DNA of 21,334 bases from Pontiella desulfatans (lineage in GTDB: Bacteria > Verrucomicrobiota > Kiritimatiellia > Kiritimatiellales > Pontiellaceae): assembly GCA_029287275.1 (NCBI GenBank), contig JARFRL010000056.1, positions 1-21,334 on the forward strand, written 5' to 3'. The notes below the pieces were generated by a model. That model searched no databases. It was not told the DNA's origin and was given only the letters and a program-made list of their open reading frames with translations. A program made the position numbers and the translations under genes. Position 1 is the stretch's first letter, and each line of letters starts with the position of its first letter. Of this stretch, positions 14,838-21,334 are shown one piece after another.

Positions 14838-14936
14838 GTTACAGGGAGAAAGAGTTCAAGAGTGAAAGGAGCGAAGAACCGCGGCGCGTCTTCCAACTTT
14901 TCCACCCTGCAACCTTTCCTCCCTGTAACCTTCCTT
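14838..14936. repeat. Intergenic inverted repeat plus 16-bp tandem repeat
   Basis: GTTACAGGGAG (14838-14848) is the exact reverse complement of CTCCCTGTAAC (14919-14929). Continued pairing after a one-base bulge is possible, forming a long hairpin with a loop of about 70 bases. The right arm is part of a degenerate 16-bp tandem repeat, CCCTGCAACCTTTCCT (14905-14920) then CCCTGTAACCTTCCTT (14921-14936). The left side is similarly phrase-like (GTTTCAAGGTTTAAAAG). The gap 14819-15012 shows no gene. It may end the dehydrogenase transcript, but no T-run terminator is seen. Confidence 0.6.
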
Positions 14937-15012
14937 TTCGTTTCCCTCATTCCGTTCTTCCATTCCCGAGTCATTCCCCTATTTTATTCGCATCCACTTC
15001 AGGGGAAAAAGG

Positions 15013-15414
15013 ATGTCCAAGGGGTTCCAGGGAAAATTTCATCGGCAGAACATGCTTTCGCGTTTCGCGAAGGACCTGGTGCGTCGATCGCGTTCCCATT
15101 GCGAGGTGTGCGACAAGAACGGCGTGAAACTCGAGGTGTATGAATTGCCTCCGCTGGAAGAAGAGCCCTTCGTGGATGGTTGCGTTTTCATTTGCGACGG
15201 GTGTCGCCGACAAATCGAGCATCCAAAAAAAATGATTCCTTCTTCTTGGCGCTGCCTGAACAACGCGCTCTATTCCGAGGTGCCCGCGGTGCAGGCGCTG
15301 TCGTTCCGCATGCTCAAGCGGCTCGCGGCGAAAGAGGAGCACTGGGCCAAGGAGCTGTTGGAGCACGCCTATCTCGACCCCGACATCGAGGACTGGGCGA
15401 ATCTAGCCGACTAG
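15013..15414 (+). CDS. phnA: PhnA-type zinc-ribbon protein
   Basis: 133 residues. A CxxC pair (Cys30, Cys33 in SHCEVCDKNG) and a second pair (Cys61, Cys64 in FICDGCRRQIEHP) make a zinc ribbon. It is followed by the conserved SSWRCLNNALYSEVPAVQAL block and an acidic C-terminal helix ending LLEHAYLDPDIEDWA. This order and wording match the N-terminal and central parts of PhnA proteins named from phosphonate operons; most PhnA proteins have no proven role, and no phosphonate gene is nearby. The ATG at 15013 follows AGGGG by eight bases. The last 12 bp overlap the convergent small membrane protein gene. Confidence 0.85.
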   Translation: MSKGFQGKFHRQNMLSRFAKDLVRRSRSHCEVCDKNGVKLEVYELPPLEEEPFVDGCVFICDGCRRQIEHPKKMIPSSWRCLNNALYSEVPAVQALSFRMLKRLAAKEEHWAKELLEHAYLDPDIEDWANLAD

Positions 15415-15600
15415 CCCGATCCCGCGCGCGCCGACGTAAATCAGCGTGGCGCCCAGCGCCACCTTGCCCCACGCGAACAGCCAGAAAAAAGATCCGTTGT
15501 CTCCCGGCGTGAACGTCGAGTCGCCATAATTCGACATTCGGAAGATCAACTCCCAAAGCCCCCCTCCCAACGCGACCAATCCCCACAGCAAAGCAGTCAT
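15403..15600 (-). CDS. Small two-helix membrane protein (65 aa)
   Basis: From the ATG at 15598-15600 the protein begins MTALLWGLVALGGGLWELIF, a first membrane helix. A short polar, glycine-rich loop follows (about 23-39), then a second helix in FFWLFAWGKVALGATLIYVG. The frame is open back to 15696, but that extension is arginine-rich and lies over the promoter and start of the divergent ROK gene, so the shorter form is preferred. There is no clear ribosome binding site. The 3' end overlaps the PhnA-type gene by 12 bp, tail to tail. No family is recognised. Confidence 0.55.
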   Translation of the reverse strand: MTALLWGLVALGGGLWELIFRMSNYGDSTFTPGDNGSFFWLFAWGKVALGATLIYVGARGIGLVG

Positions 15601-15694
15601 GTAGAAGTTGTAGCGCCCCGCGCGGCGGAAATCGCTTCTTTTCAGCAGCGATCTTGGCCTATACTCGCGCCTCGATTCATTAAGGGGAATTCTC

Positions 15695-16879
15695 ATGCAA
15701 CGGGTAAGCGATAAAAAAGCGGATCAGGTGACGGTTCGACGGCTGAACATGTCGGCCATTCTCAAACTGCTGCGCGAGCGCGGCACGTTGGCGCGCGCCG
15801 ATCTGGCGAAAGAGCTCGGCATGACCCGCAACACCGCCTCGAACATCGTGACGGATCTGCTTCAGGCGGGCCTCGTGGTGGAAACCGAATTTCGCCGCGC
15901 CGGCGCCGGACGGCCCGGCCTGTTGCTCGAGATCGCGCCGAATGGCGGGTTCGCGATCGGCGCCGAGATCGACATCAGCCGCGTCATCGTGATCGCGGTG
16001 GATTTCCGCGGCAAAACGCTTTGGGAAGCGTCGGCGGAGATCTCCGCGAAACAGCCGCGCGCCACGATCATCGGCACCGCCGAGCAACTGGTCGCGGACG
16101 GCTTGGCGTGGGGCGCGGCCGAAGGGCTCAAGCCGCTTGGCATCGGGCTCGGCCTCGCGGGACTGGTTGATTCGGAGAACGGCATCCTGACCTACGCCCC
16201 CACCCTCGACTGGACCGATGTTCCCTTTCAAAAAACGTGGGAGGAAAAGTTCGCGGTTCCGGTTCATATCGACAACGAGGCCAACACGGCCGCGCTGGGG
16301 TATCACACCTACGCCGACCGATCCACCGCCCGCAACCTGGCCTATCTCAGCATCGGCGTCGGCATGGCCGCGGGCCTCATGCTGGAGGGACACCTGTTCC
16401 ACGGCAGCGGCGGCTTCGCGGGACAGGCCGGTCATATGAAAATCCGGATCGACGGCGAAAAATGCGCCTGCGGCGACCACGGCTGCTGGGTGACGGAAGT
16501 CGGCGTTCCGGCGCTCGCGCGGAAAACGAAAAAAAGCCCGATCGATCTGGCGGCGATCACGAAGGGCTTGCGGGAAAACGACGCGGAGCTCCAGACGGTC
16601 GCGGACGAAATGGCCGAGATGCTCGGACTGGGCATCGCCAATCTGGTGAACCTCTTCAACCTCGACACGGTGATTCTAGGCGGCGCGATGCGCTCCGTGC
16701 TGCCGTTCATGCTGGAAAAGACCCGCGCGGTGGTCGATCAACGCGCGCTGAAACAACCGCGGGCCAACGTGCGCGTCAAAGTGTCGGGCCGCGACGACGA
16801 TTCCGTGTTCGGCGCGGCGTGTCTGGTGCTGGACTCGATTATGAACGATCCGGTTCCGTTGGTTCGGTCTCAGATTTAG
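15695..16879 (+). CDS. ROK-family transcriptional regulator
   Basis: 394 residues. An N-terminal winged helix (about 15-70: ILKLLRERGTLARADLAKEL, then TRNTASNIVTDLLQAG) is followed by a sugar-kinase-like ROK domain beginning near residue 85 (FAIGAEIDISRVIVIAVDF). The zinc-binding ROK signature is GQAGHMKI with CACGDHGCW (Cys257, Cys259, Cys264). Such repressors (NagC, XylR, Mlc) respond to sugars or sugar phosphates. AAGGGG lies seven bases before the ATG, and a TATACT hexamer is at 15660-15665, without a good -35. No sugar transport or catabolic genes are in the window, so the target is unknown. Its last 41 bases overlap the convergent tatA gene. Confidence 0.93.
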   Translation: MQRVSDKKADQVTVRRLNMSAILKLLRERGTLARADLAKELGMTRNTASNIVTDLLQAGLVVETEFRRAGAGRPGLLLEIAPNGGFAIGAEIDISRVIVIAVDFRGKTLWEASAEISAKQPRATIIGTAEQLVADGLAWGAAEGLKPLGIGLGLAGLVDSENGILTYAPTLDWTDVPFQKTWEEKFAVPVHIDNEANTAALGYHTYADRSTARNLAYLSIGVGMAAGLMLEGHLFHGSGGFAGQAGHMKIRIDGEKCACGDHGCWVTEVGVPALARKTKKSPIDLAAITKGLRENDAELQTVADEMAEMLGLGIANLVNLFNLDTVILGGAMRSVLPFMLEKTRAVVDQRALKQPRANVRVKVSGRDDDSVFGAACLVLDSIMNDPVPLVRSQI

Positions 16880-17117
16880 TCGCTTCTTTTTTCGGCGGGG
16901 CGGGCTCCGGTTTGGTGGCGGCTTCGTGGAGATCGTTCTCGACCTCTTTGATCTCGCGTTCGAGATCCTCTTTGCCCTTCTTGAACTCGCTCAGACTGCG
17001 CCCCAAAGAACGCGACAGCTCCGGCAGTTTCTTCGCGCCGAACAGCAGTAGGATGATGAAGAGAATGAGAAGGACTTCCGACCCTCCGGGAAGTCCGAAA
17101 TACGCGATCGTGTTCAT
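16839..17117 (-). CDS. tatA: Sec-independent protein translocase TatA
   Basis: 92 residues. A single N-terminal membrane helix (SEVLLILFIILLLFG, 13-27) ends in the conserved Phe26-Gly27. It is followed by the amphipathic helix KKLPELSRSLGRSLSEFKKG with Gly39, then a charged, proline-containing tail. TatA oligomerises with TatBC to export folded twin-arginine proteins; the very start (residues 1-10) and length favour TatA/E over TatB. CAGGAG precedes the ATG by eight bases. It is the last gene of a minus-strand cluster, 15 bp after a lipoprotein gene, with no tatC in the window. The 3' end overlaps the ROK gene by 41 bp, tail to tail. Confidence 0.92.
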   Translation of the reverse strand: MNTIAYFGLPGGSEVLLILFIILLLFGAKKLPELSRSLGRSLSEFKKGKEDLEREIKEVENDLHEAATKPEPAPPKKEATKSETEPTEPDRS

Positions 17118-17132
17118 ATGCGGCGCTCCTGT

Positions 17133-17573
17133 TTAAAGTTCCAGCGGCGTGTTTTCGGGGCTGTGTTGATACAGCATGAAAACCTGAGTCGGCCCCGCGC
17201 CCCGCGTGGCCCGTATCTCCACGTGGTCGCCCTTCAGCGACGCCAACACGCGAAAGGACTGCTTCTCGATCTCGACCTTTTCGATCGTCCAGCCGCGCTC
17301 GTCGAGCACGTCGTTGAAACGTCGTCGAACCGCGGCGAGGCTCAGCTCCGATTTCATGCCCGCGCCGACCAAGGTGGTTTCCGGAATTTTGCCGTGCTGA
17401 TTCAGCTCGAAGTCTTCCATCAAAAGATACTCGGGGAAGAGCAACACCTCCGGGCGCAGACCGGCCTCGAGAAACTCCATCGAGCCCGCGGGGTCAACCA
17501 CCGGATCCGGCGGCTCGATCGTTTGACAACCGGCGAGGGCCAGCATCGATAAAATGGGGATTAAGCACCGCAT
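17133..17573 (-). CDS. Small lipoprotein of unknown function
   Basis: 146 residues. A short signal peptide MRCLIPILSMLALAGC ends in the lipobox LAGC (Cys16). The mature part begins with a proline-rich stretch (QTIEPPDPVVDP) and continues with mixed alpha/beta sequence (about 70-140: RRRFNDVLDERGWTIEKVEI, then KQSFRVLASLKGD). This has the feel of the small alpha/beta domains of envelope lipoproteins, but no family is recognised. The ATG follows the protease stop by three bases (TAA GCC ATG), so it is probably translated by coupling; there is no clear ribosome binding site. It stands between the protease and tatA. Confidence 0.82.
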   Translation of the reverse strand: MRCLIPILSMLALAGCQTIEPPDPVVDPAGSMEFLEAGLRPEVLLFPEYLLMEDFELNQHGKIPETTLVGAGMKSELSLAAVRRRFNDVLDERGWTIEKVEIEKQSFRVLASLKGDHVEIRATRGAGPTQVFMLYQHSPENTPLEL

Positions 17574-17576
17574 GGC

Positions 17577-19115
17577 TTACAACACCGCCTTGGCGCGCGG
17601 AAGAACATCCTTCTTTCCTTCCAGCTTCAGCACGAGATCGCTCGCCATCTTGTTCAACGGGTCGGCGGCGTCGCGCATATACTGGCTCATCCATTCCTGC
17701 CGCTCGAGTTCTTCGCGCAACGCTTTCGCCTTGGAGAGCGTCGACGTGCGAATGTAGTAGTCCACGCGTTCGGCCTTGGAGGGGGATTTTCCCGACTTTT
17801 GCGCAGCGCTCATCGCGGCGAGCTCGCGCCGGTCCGGATCCATTTCTCTCATCATGGCCACGAACTCGTCGTAGTTCCGCGCGAACGCCTTCACCATCAT
17901 CTCGATCTCGGCTTCCGCCGCGGCCGAGTGAAACTCGTAGGGCCGCTCGACCTGCCCGGCGCGGGTCGAATAGGCCGCCATGATGGTTTTCGCCGCGACT
18001 TCGTAGTCCTCGTAGTCGTCCAACCCGCCCCAGTATTCAACCAGCACGGTCATGATCTCCAGACGATTTTTCCAGTCCGAAAGGCGATAGGTCTGGGAGA
18101 GGAAGGCGCGCAGGTCGACCCGCGCCCATCCGTCGGCGGGAATTCGCACGCCGTAGCGGCGGGTCTTGCCGAAGCGCGTGCCCTTGAAAATCTCCTTGCG
18201 CGCGTCGTTCTTCTCGAATTTGGTCTCGAACGAGACGTAGGTCGCGACGCCGATCACGGCGCCGCTCGTATCTAGAATCGGGCTGCCGCTGTTGCCGGAA
18301 ACGATTTCCGCGTCGACCTCGATGTCGCGCGGTCCGACGCCGAGCACCTCGCCGCGCAGTTCGGTGGCGACGTTGCCGCCCGCGCTGTTTCCATAAACGA
18401 CCACCTCTTGACCGATGGTCGGCGCGATGTTGGAAAGCCGCAGCACGCCGAGCCCCGCGGCCGACTCGTCGCTCAGCTCAAAGCGAACCAGATCGCGGGT
18501 GCGGCTGAACTCGAAGCTCTCGAACTCCAACAGGCCGCCGTGCATGGCGCGCAACTCGAGCTTGTTGGCGCCCATGAAATTGTGCTGATTGCTCAGAACG
18601 TAGATTTTTCCATCCATTTCCGCCACGAACGCGGAACCGCGTCCGACGCCGGTGGAAACGAAAACCAGGGCGTTGTCCACGTCGGAGAATCCAATGGGTT
18701 CCGCGTCGTCGGGGTCCGGCGCGATGGTTTGGACGGCCGCGGTTTCGGGCTCCGCGTTCAGCGGAGTGGACGCGGGATCGGCCAGAACGGCGGAGGTCGA
18801 TTCGAAATCCAGCCTCGCGCCCGTGGCCGAGGCGACGGCCTCGAGCGCCGCGAGCAGCGTCATGCTTTCCATGTTGATGTTGATCCGCTTGGCGTCGGCT
18901 CCCTCCATGCGGGCCTCGACGGAGAAGCCGCCCAGAACCGGTTCGCCACTATTCCGCGCGGTGTCTTCCAACTTTTCGATCACGTATTTCGCGGGCATGC
19001 GCACGAACTCGCCCCCCGGCGCGCGGGTCGCCGCGAGCGCGTCCTCCACCTCGCCGCCAACCGCCGCGAGCGCGGCGGCGAGCACCATGCAAATTGTCGC
19101 TATCCGTTTATTCAT
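17577..19115 (-). CDS. Exported trypsin-like serine protease with N-terminal secretin/STN-like domain
   Basis: 512 residues. A Sec signal peptide (MNKRIATICMVLAAALAAVGG) is followed by an STN/secretin-N-like segment (about 40-105, ININMESMTLLAALEAVA and GARLDF). The protease domain (about 148-300) has a complete candidate triad: His178 in SNQHNF, Asp208 in RDLVRFEL, and Ser278 in GNSGSPI. The C-terminal 170 residues are largely helical and charged, without a PDZ domain, so this is not a standard DegP/HtrA. It should act outside the inner membrane. GAGG lies four bases before the ATG. Downstream genes follow at 3 bp (lipoprotein) and 15 bp (tatA), forming one operon. The substrate is unknown, and some such proteins may be binding proteins rather than active enzymes. 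Confidence 0.85.
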   Translation of the reverse strand: MNKRIATICMVLAAALAAVGGEVEDALAATRAPGGEFVRMPAKYVIEKLEDTARNSGEPVLGGFSVEARMEGADAKRININMESMTLLAALEAVASATGARLDFESTSAVLADPASTPLNAEPETAAVQTIAPDPDDAEPIGFSDVDNALVFVSTGVGRGSAFVAEMDGKIYVLSNQHNFMGANKLELRAMHGGLLEFESFEFSRTRDLVRFELSDESAAGLGVLRLSNIAPTIGQEVVVYGNSAGGNVATELRGEVLGVGPRDIEVDAEIVSGNSGSPILDTSGAVIGVATYVSFETKFEKNDARKEIFKGTRFGKTRRYGVRIPADGWARVDLRAFLSQTYRLSDWKNRLEIMTVLVEYWGGLDDYEDYEVAAKTIMAAYSTRAGQVERPYEFHSAAAEAEIEMMVKAFARNYDEFVAMMREMDPDRRELAAMSAAQKSGKSPSKAERVDYYIRTSTLSKAKALREELERQEWMSQYMRDAADPLNKMASDLVLKLEGKKDVLPRAKAVL

Positions 19116-19184
19116 ACCACCTCATGATCCATTCATTCCTTCATAGAACGTCGGAAACTACCCGAAACAGACACCGCGAACAAG

Positions 19185-19856
19185 TCAGCGCTGGTCCAGA
19201 CCCTTCACGTCCAGGCTTTCCACCATCGCCCTCACCGCGGCGCGCAGCTCCGCGCGGGTTCCGGGCGCGCCGTAGCCCTCGATCCAGAACGCCTCTTTCA
19301 AGCCGCCGATAATGAAATAGCCCTCGTAGTCGGAGACCTGCCCGTCCTTTTTGAAATAGGGTCGGCTAACGCCGCTGACGCGCCAGCCGGGCCGTCCGTT
19401 GATCTCGACCTGCTCGCTTGACGCGTGGTCGTCGTTGATCACCACCTTCTTGCGGTTGATCAGTTTTTGAATGAAGTACGTGGCGTCGACGGAGTTCATC
19501 ATGGTCCAGCCCACGGGCAACTCGTAGGTTTCCGACAGAAAACTGATGATGAAGGTTCGCTCGGGATTCTCCAGCAGGAAGCGCTCGGTGAACGCGTTGT
19601 AATAATCGCCCGAGTAGCGGTTGGCCTGTTTGTCGTACCATTCCCGAAACGCGAGGGCGCGTTCCGACACTTCGTCGTCCGGCAGCGGATAGATCAGCGC
19701 GAGCCCGTCCGGAATCCGGATCGAATACCCGCCCCATCCAACTTTCGGATTGGAGATCAGGCCGTCCTCGACGACCGCGGGTTCGTAATAGCTCGCGCAG
19801 CCCGCGAGGGCGCAGAGCGCGAAGCCGATCGCCCAATGTTTCATGATGGAAGACAT
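19185..19856 (-). CDS. Lipoprotein of unknown function
   Basis: 223 residues. The N terminus has a hydrophobic signal ending in the lipobox LAGC (Cys20 from the first Met), then a tyrosine-rich start to the mature protein (ASYYEPAVV). The body is a mixed alpha/beta sequence with many aromatics (GWGGYSIRIPDGLALIYPLP; YFIIGGLKEAFWIEGYG), suggesting a folded periplasmic domain. A second in-frame ATG at 19842-19844 would give a 16-residue signal like that of the neighbouring lipoprotein; only a weak AGG precedes the first ATG, so the start is uncertain by four codons. It is 69 bp upstream of the protease gene on the same strand and may belong to the same cluster. No family is recognised. Confidence 0.8.
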   Translation of the reverse strand: MSSIMKHWAIGFALCALAGCASYYEPAVVEDGLISNPKVGWGGYSIRIPDGLALIYPLPDDEVSERALAFREWYDKQANRYSGDYYNAFTERFLLENPERTFIISFLSETYELPVGWTMMNSVDATYFIQKLINRKKVVINDDHASSEQVEINGRPGWRVSGVSRPYFKKDGQVSDYEGYFIIGGLKEAFWIEGYGAPGTRAELRAAVRAMVESLDVKGLDQR

Positions 19857-19897
19857 GCGCGGAACCTACCGGCGATCCGCCGCTAGTTCAAGCGCCG

Positions 19898-19918
19898 GCC
19901 CACGGCGTTTGCCGAGGC
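19898..19918 (-). terminator. Weak hairpin at the end of the aspartate kinase gene
   Basis: On the minus strand GCCTCGGC and GCCGTGGGC pair around AAAC with one bulged base, overlapping the stop codon. No T-run follows, so intrinsic termination is doubtful. Confidence 0.25.
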
Positions 19919-21264
19919 TAGCTGAAGAACGCGGCGCCCAGCGCCCGCACCGCCTTGACGCGGTCCTCGTCCTTCACCGCGAACATCATGCTGATCTCGG
20001 ACGCGCCCTGATTGATCATCTCGAGGTTCACGCCCGCGGCGCGGAACGCGCCGGTGGCCTTCGCGGCCATGCCGGGGGTGTAGTGCATGCCCTCGCCCAC
20101 GACCATCAGGAGCGAAAGGCCATGCTCTACCGTGATGTTGTCCGGCGCCAGCTCCCTGGTGATCAAATCAACCACGGCCCGCTCTTTCGCGCCGAGCTCC
20201 GACGAACGGAGAATGACGGACATGTTGTCGATGCCCGAGGGCGTGTGCTCGAACGAGATTTTCTCATCCTCCAGAATCTGAAGCAGACGCCGGCCGAAGC
20301 CGACCTCGCGGTTCATCATGTATTTGTCGATATAGATCGCGCAGAAGCCGTCGGCGCTGGAGATGCCGACCACGGATCCATGCTCCGGATCGCGGCGCGG
20401 CACCACGATGGTGCCGGGCGCGGAGGGATTGTTGGTGTTTTTGACGCGGATCGGAATCTCGGCGCGTACCGCGGGAATGATCGCCTCGTCGTGAAACACG
20501 CCGAATCCGGCGTACGCCAGCTCGCGCATCTCGCGATAGGTCATGCACTCGATCGGCGGCGGATTATCGATCAACCGCGGATCCATCGCGCAGACGGAAT
20601 CCACGTCGGTGAAGTTTTCATACTCCTCGGCGTTCACCGCGGCCGCGAGGATCGCGCCGGTGATGTCGGACCCGCCACGCGGGAACGTCGCGACCTCGCC
20701 GGCTTTCGTGTGGCCGAAGAAGCCCGGGAACACAACGATTTCGGTTTCGTTTTTCAGCGCCGCGAGTTGGTCGAACGATTCGCTCAGCACTTCGGCGTTG
20801 CCGAATTCGTCTGAAAGCAGCATGCCCGCCTCGCCGGGATTGACGTATTTCGCGGGATGACCCTTCTTGGTGAAGGCGGCGGCGATCACCTTGGCGTTGT
20901 TGTCCTCGCCGGAGGCTTTCATGGTGTCCATGAACTGCGAGTCGTTGGCGCCGCGGCTTTCAATTCGTCCGCGCAGATCGGCCTCGATGACCGCGACCAC
21001 GTCCGCCGAAAGGTCCAGATCCTTTTGAATCTCGGCGTAGCGTCCGACCACCTCGTTCAACGCGGCTTCGTGGTCCGACCCCTCCAACACCGCGTTCGCC
21101 AGCGCGATCAGCAGATCGGTGACCTTGGTGTCGCCGCCGCGCCGTTTGCCGGGCGCTTAAACCACGACGATCCGGCGCGCCGTATCGGCCGCTACGATCT
21201 CGATGATCTTTGAAATCTGCTCCGCGCTCGCGACGGAGGAACCACCAAACTTGACTACTTTCAT
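19918..21264 (-). pseudogene. lysC: Aspartate kinase interrupted by an in-frame TAA
   Basis: The enzyme phosphorylates aspartate, the first step to lysine, threonine, methionine and diaminopimelate. From the ATG at 21262-21264, preceded by AAAGGGA, the frame reads MKVVKFGGSSVASAEQISKI and on to RRIVVV, then TAA at 21157-21159 (codon 36), then APGKRRGGDTKVTDLL in the same frame and an intact remainder to 19918. The usual text here is VVVSAPGK, so the stop replaces the conserved Ser (TCA to TAA would be one base). The catalytic region (RGGSDITG, FTDVDSV) and two ACT-like regulatory domains (roughly the last 160 residues) look undamaged. Full length would be 447 amino acids plus the stop position. 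A GTG at 21088-21090 could restart translation, but without the KFGGSS nucleotide site. It is a recent nonsense mutation, a sequencing error, or a gene backed by another copy. Confidence 0.8.
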
Positions 21265-21280
21265 TTCAATCCCTTTCTTC

Positions 21281-21310
21281 ACCGCCAATGGACGCCAATA
21301 AACGCTAATG
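21281..21310. repeat. Three degenerate tandem decamers
   Basis: ACCGCCAATG, GACGCCAATA and AACGCTAATG follow one another with an exact 10-bp period, just upstream of the aspartate kinase ribosome binding site. On the minus strand they read ATTAGCG/ATTGGCG units. The remaining bases to the window end show no gene. Confidence 0.6.
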
Positions 21311-21334
21311 CTCCGAAAGAACGACTCGCTTCCA

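Noticed and set aside
14862..15143. 93-codon frame before and across the PhnA-type gene start
   Set aside because: It runs through the intergenic repeats and then out of frame over a well-supported gene. It has no convincing ribosome binding site.
21157..21159. Stop codon reassignment (TAA read as Ser) as the explanation for the aspartate kinase interruption
   Set aside because: TAA ends other genes here normally (for example lysS and the protease), so the genetic code is standard for this codon.
1..21334. CRISPR arrays, tRNA/rRNA genes, transposases, integrases, toxin-antitoxin pairs and defence genes
   Set aside because: Both strands were read for spaced repeats, tRNA-like cloverleaf sequence and familiar mobile or defence motifs; none was seen.

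Overview
The window is about 21.3 kb of GC-rich bacterial chromosome (roughly 60% GC by eye), densely packed with housekeeping, membrane-lipid and envelope genes. No rRNA, tRNA, CRISPR array, prophage or insertion sequence is visible. The lineage cannot be fixed from sequence alone. The fused LplT-PlsC-acyl-ACP-synthetase protein, the lipoprotein-rich content, a secretin-like domain fused to a trypsin-like protease, and short decamer and phrase-like repeats in the gaps suggest the PVC group (Verrucomicrobiota/Kiritimatiellota or a relative). That placement is an inference of low to moderate certainty.

Layout. 1-1379: the start of a membrane-anchored protein and a tandem winged-helix regulator on the minus strand, divergent from a low-molecular-weight phosphatase-like gene. 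The 157-bp gap between them carries two strong ATTGCAAT-centred palindromes with a third palindrome between. 1445-6140: a clear sigma70-type promoter followed by two tightly coupled acyltransferase genes, a stand-alone PlsC-like protein and a three-part Aas protein (LplT-like transporter + PlsC + AMP-binding domain), which look like a lysophospholipid recycling unit. 6141-6517: a gap with a hairpin and a possible 49-codon secreted peptide gene. 6518-11642: a translation and tRNA block, tsaD and lysS on the minus strand, divergent from a cysteine desulfurase and thiI on the plus strand (t6A modification, lysine charging, and 4-thiouridine/thiamine sulfur transfer). 11669-12398: an LPP20-like lipoprotein gene with its own promoter and terminator. 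12448-14818: a family-4 glycosyltransferase followed by an Ldh2/MDH-type dehydrogenase. 14819-16879: a repeat-containing gap, a PhnA-type zinc-ribbon protein, a small two-helix membrane protein on the opposite strand, and a ROK-family regulator. 16839-19856 (minus): an envelope cluster of lipoprotein, secretin-like/trypsin-like protease, second lipoprotein and TatA. 19918-21264 (minus): an aspartate kinase gene broken by an in-frame TAA at codon 36.

The most notable signals are the operator architecture beside the double winged-helix regulator (an ars-like gene arrangement with neither the ars metal site nor the usual phosphatase loop), the nonsense codon inside an otherwise intact aspartate kinase, and the protease-lipoprotein-TatA operon. 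No complete novel defence or mobile system could be supported.
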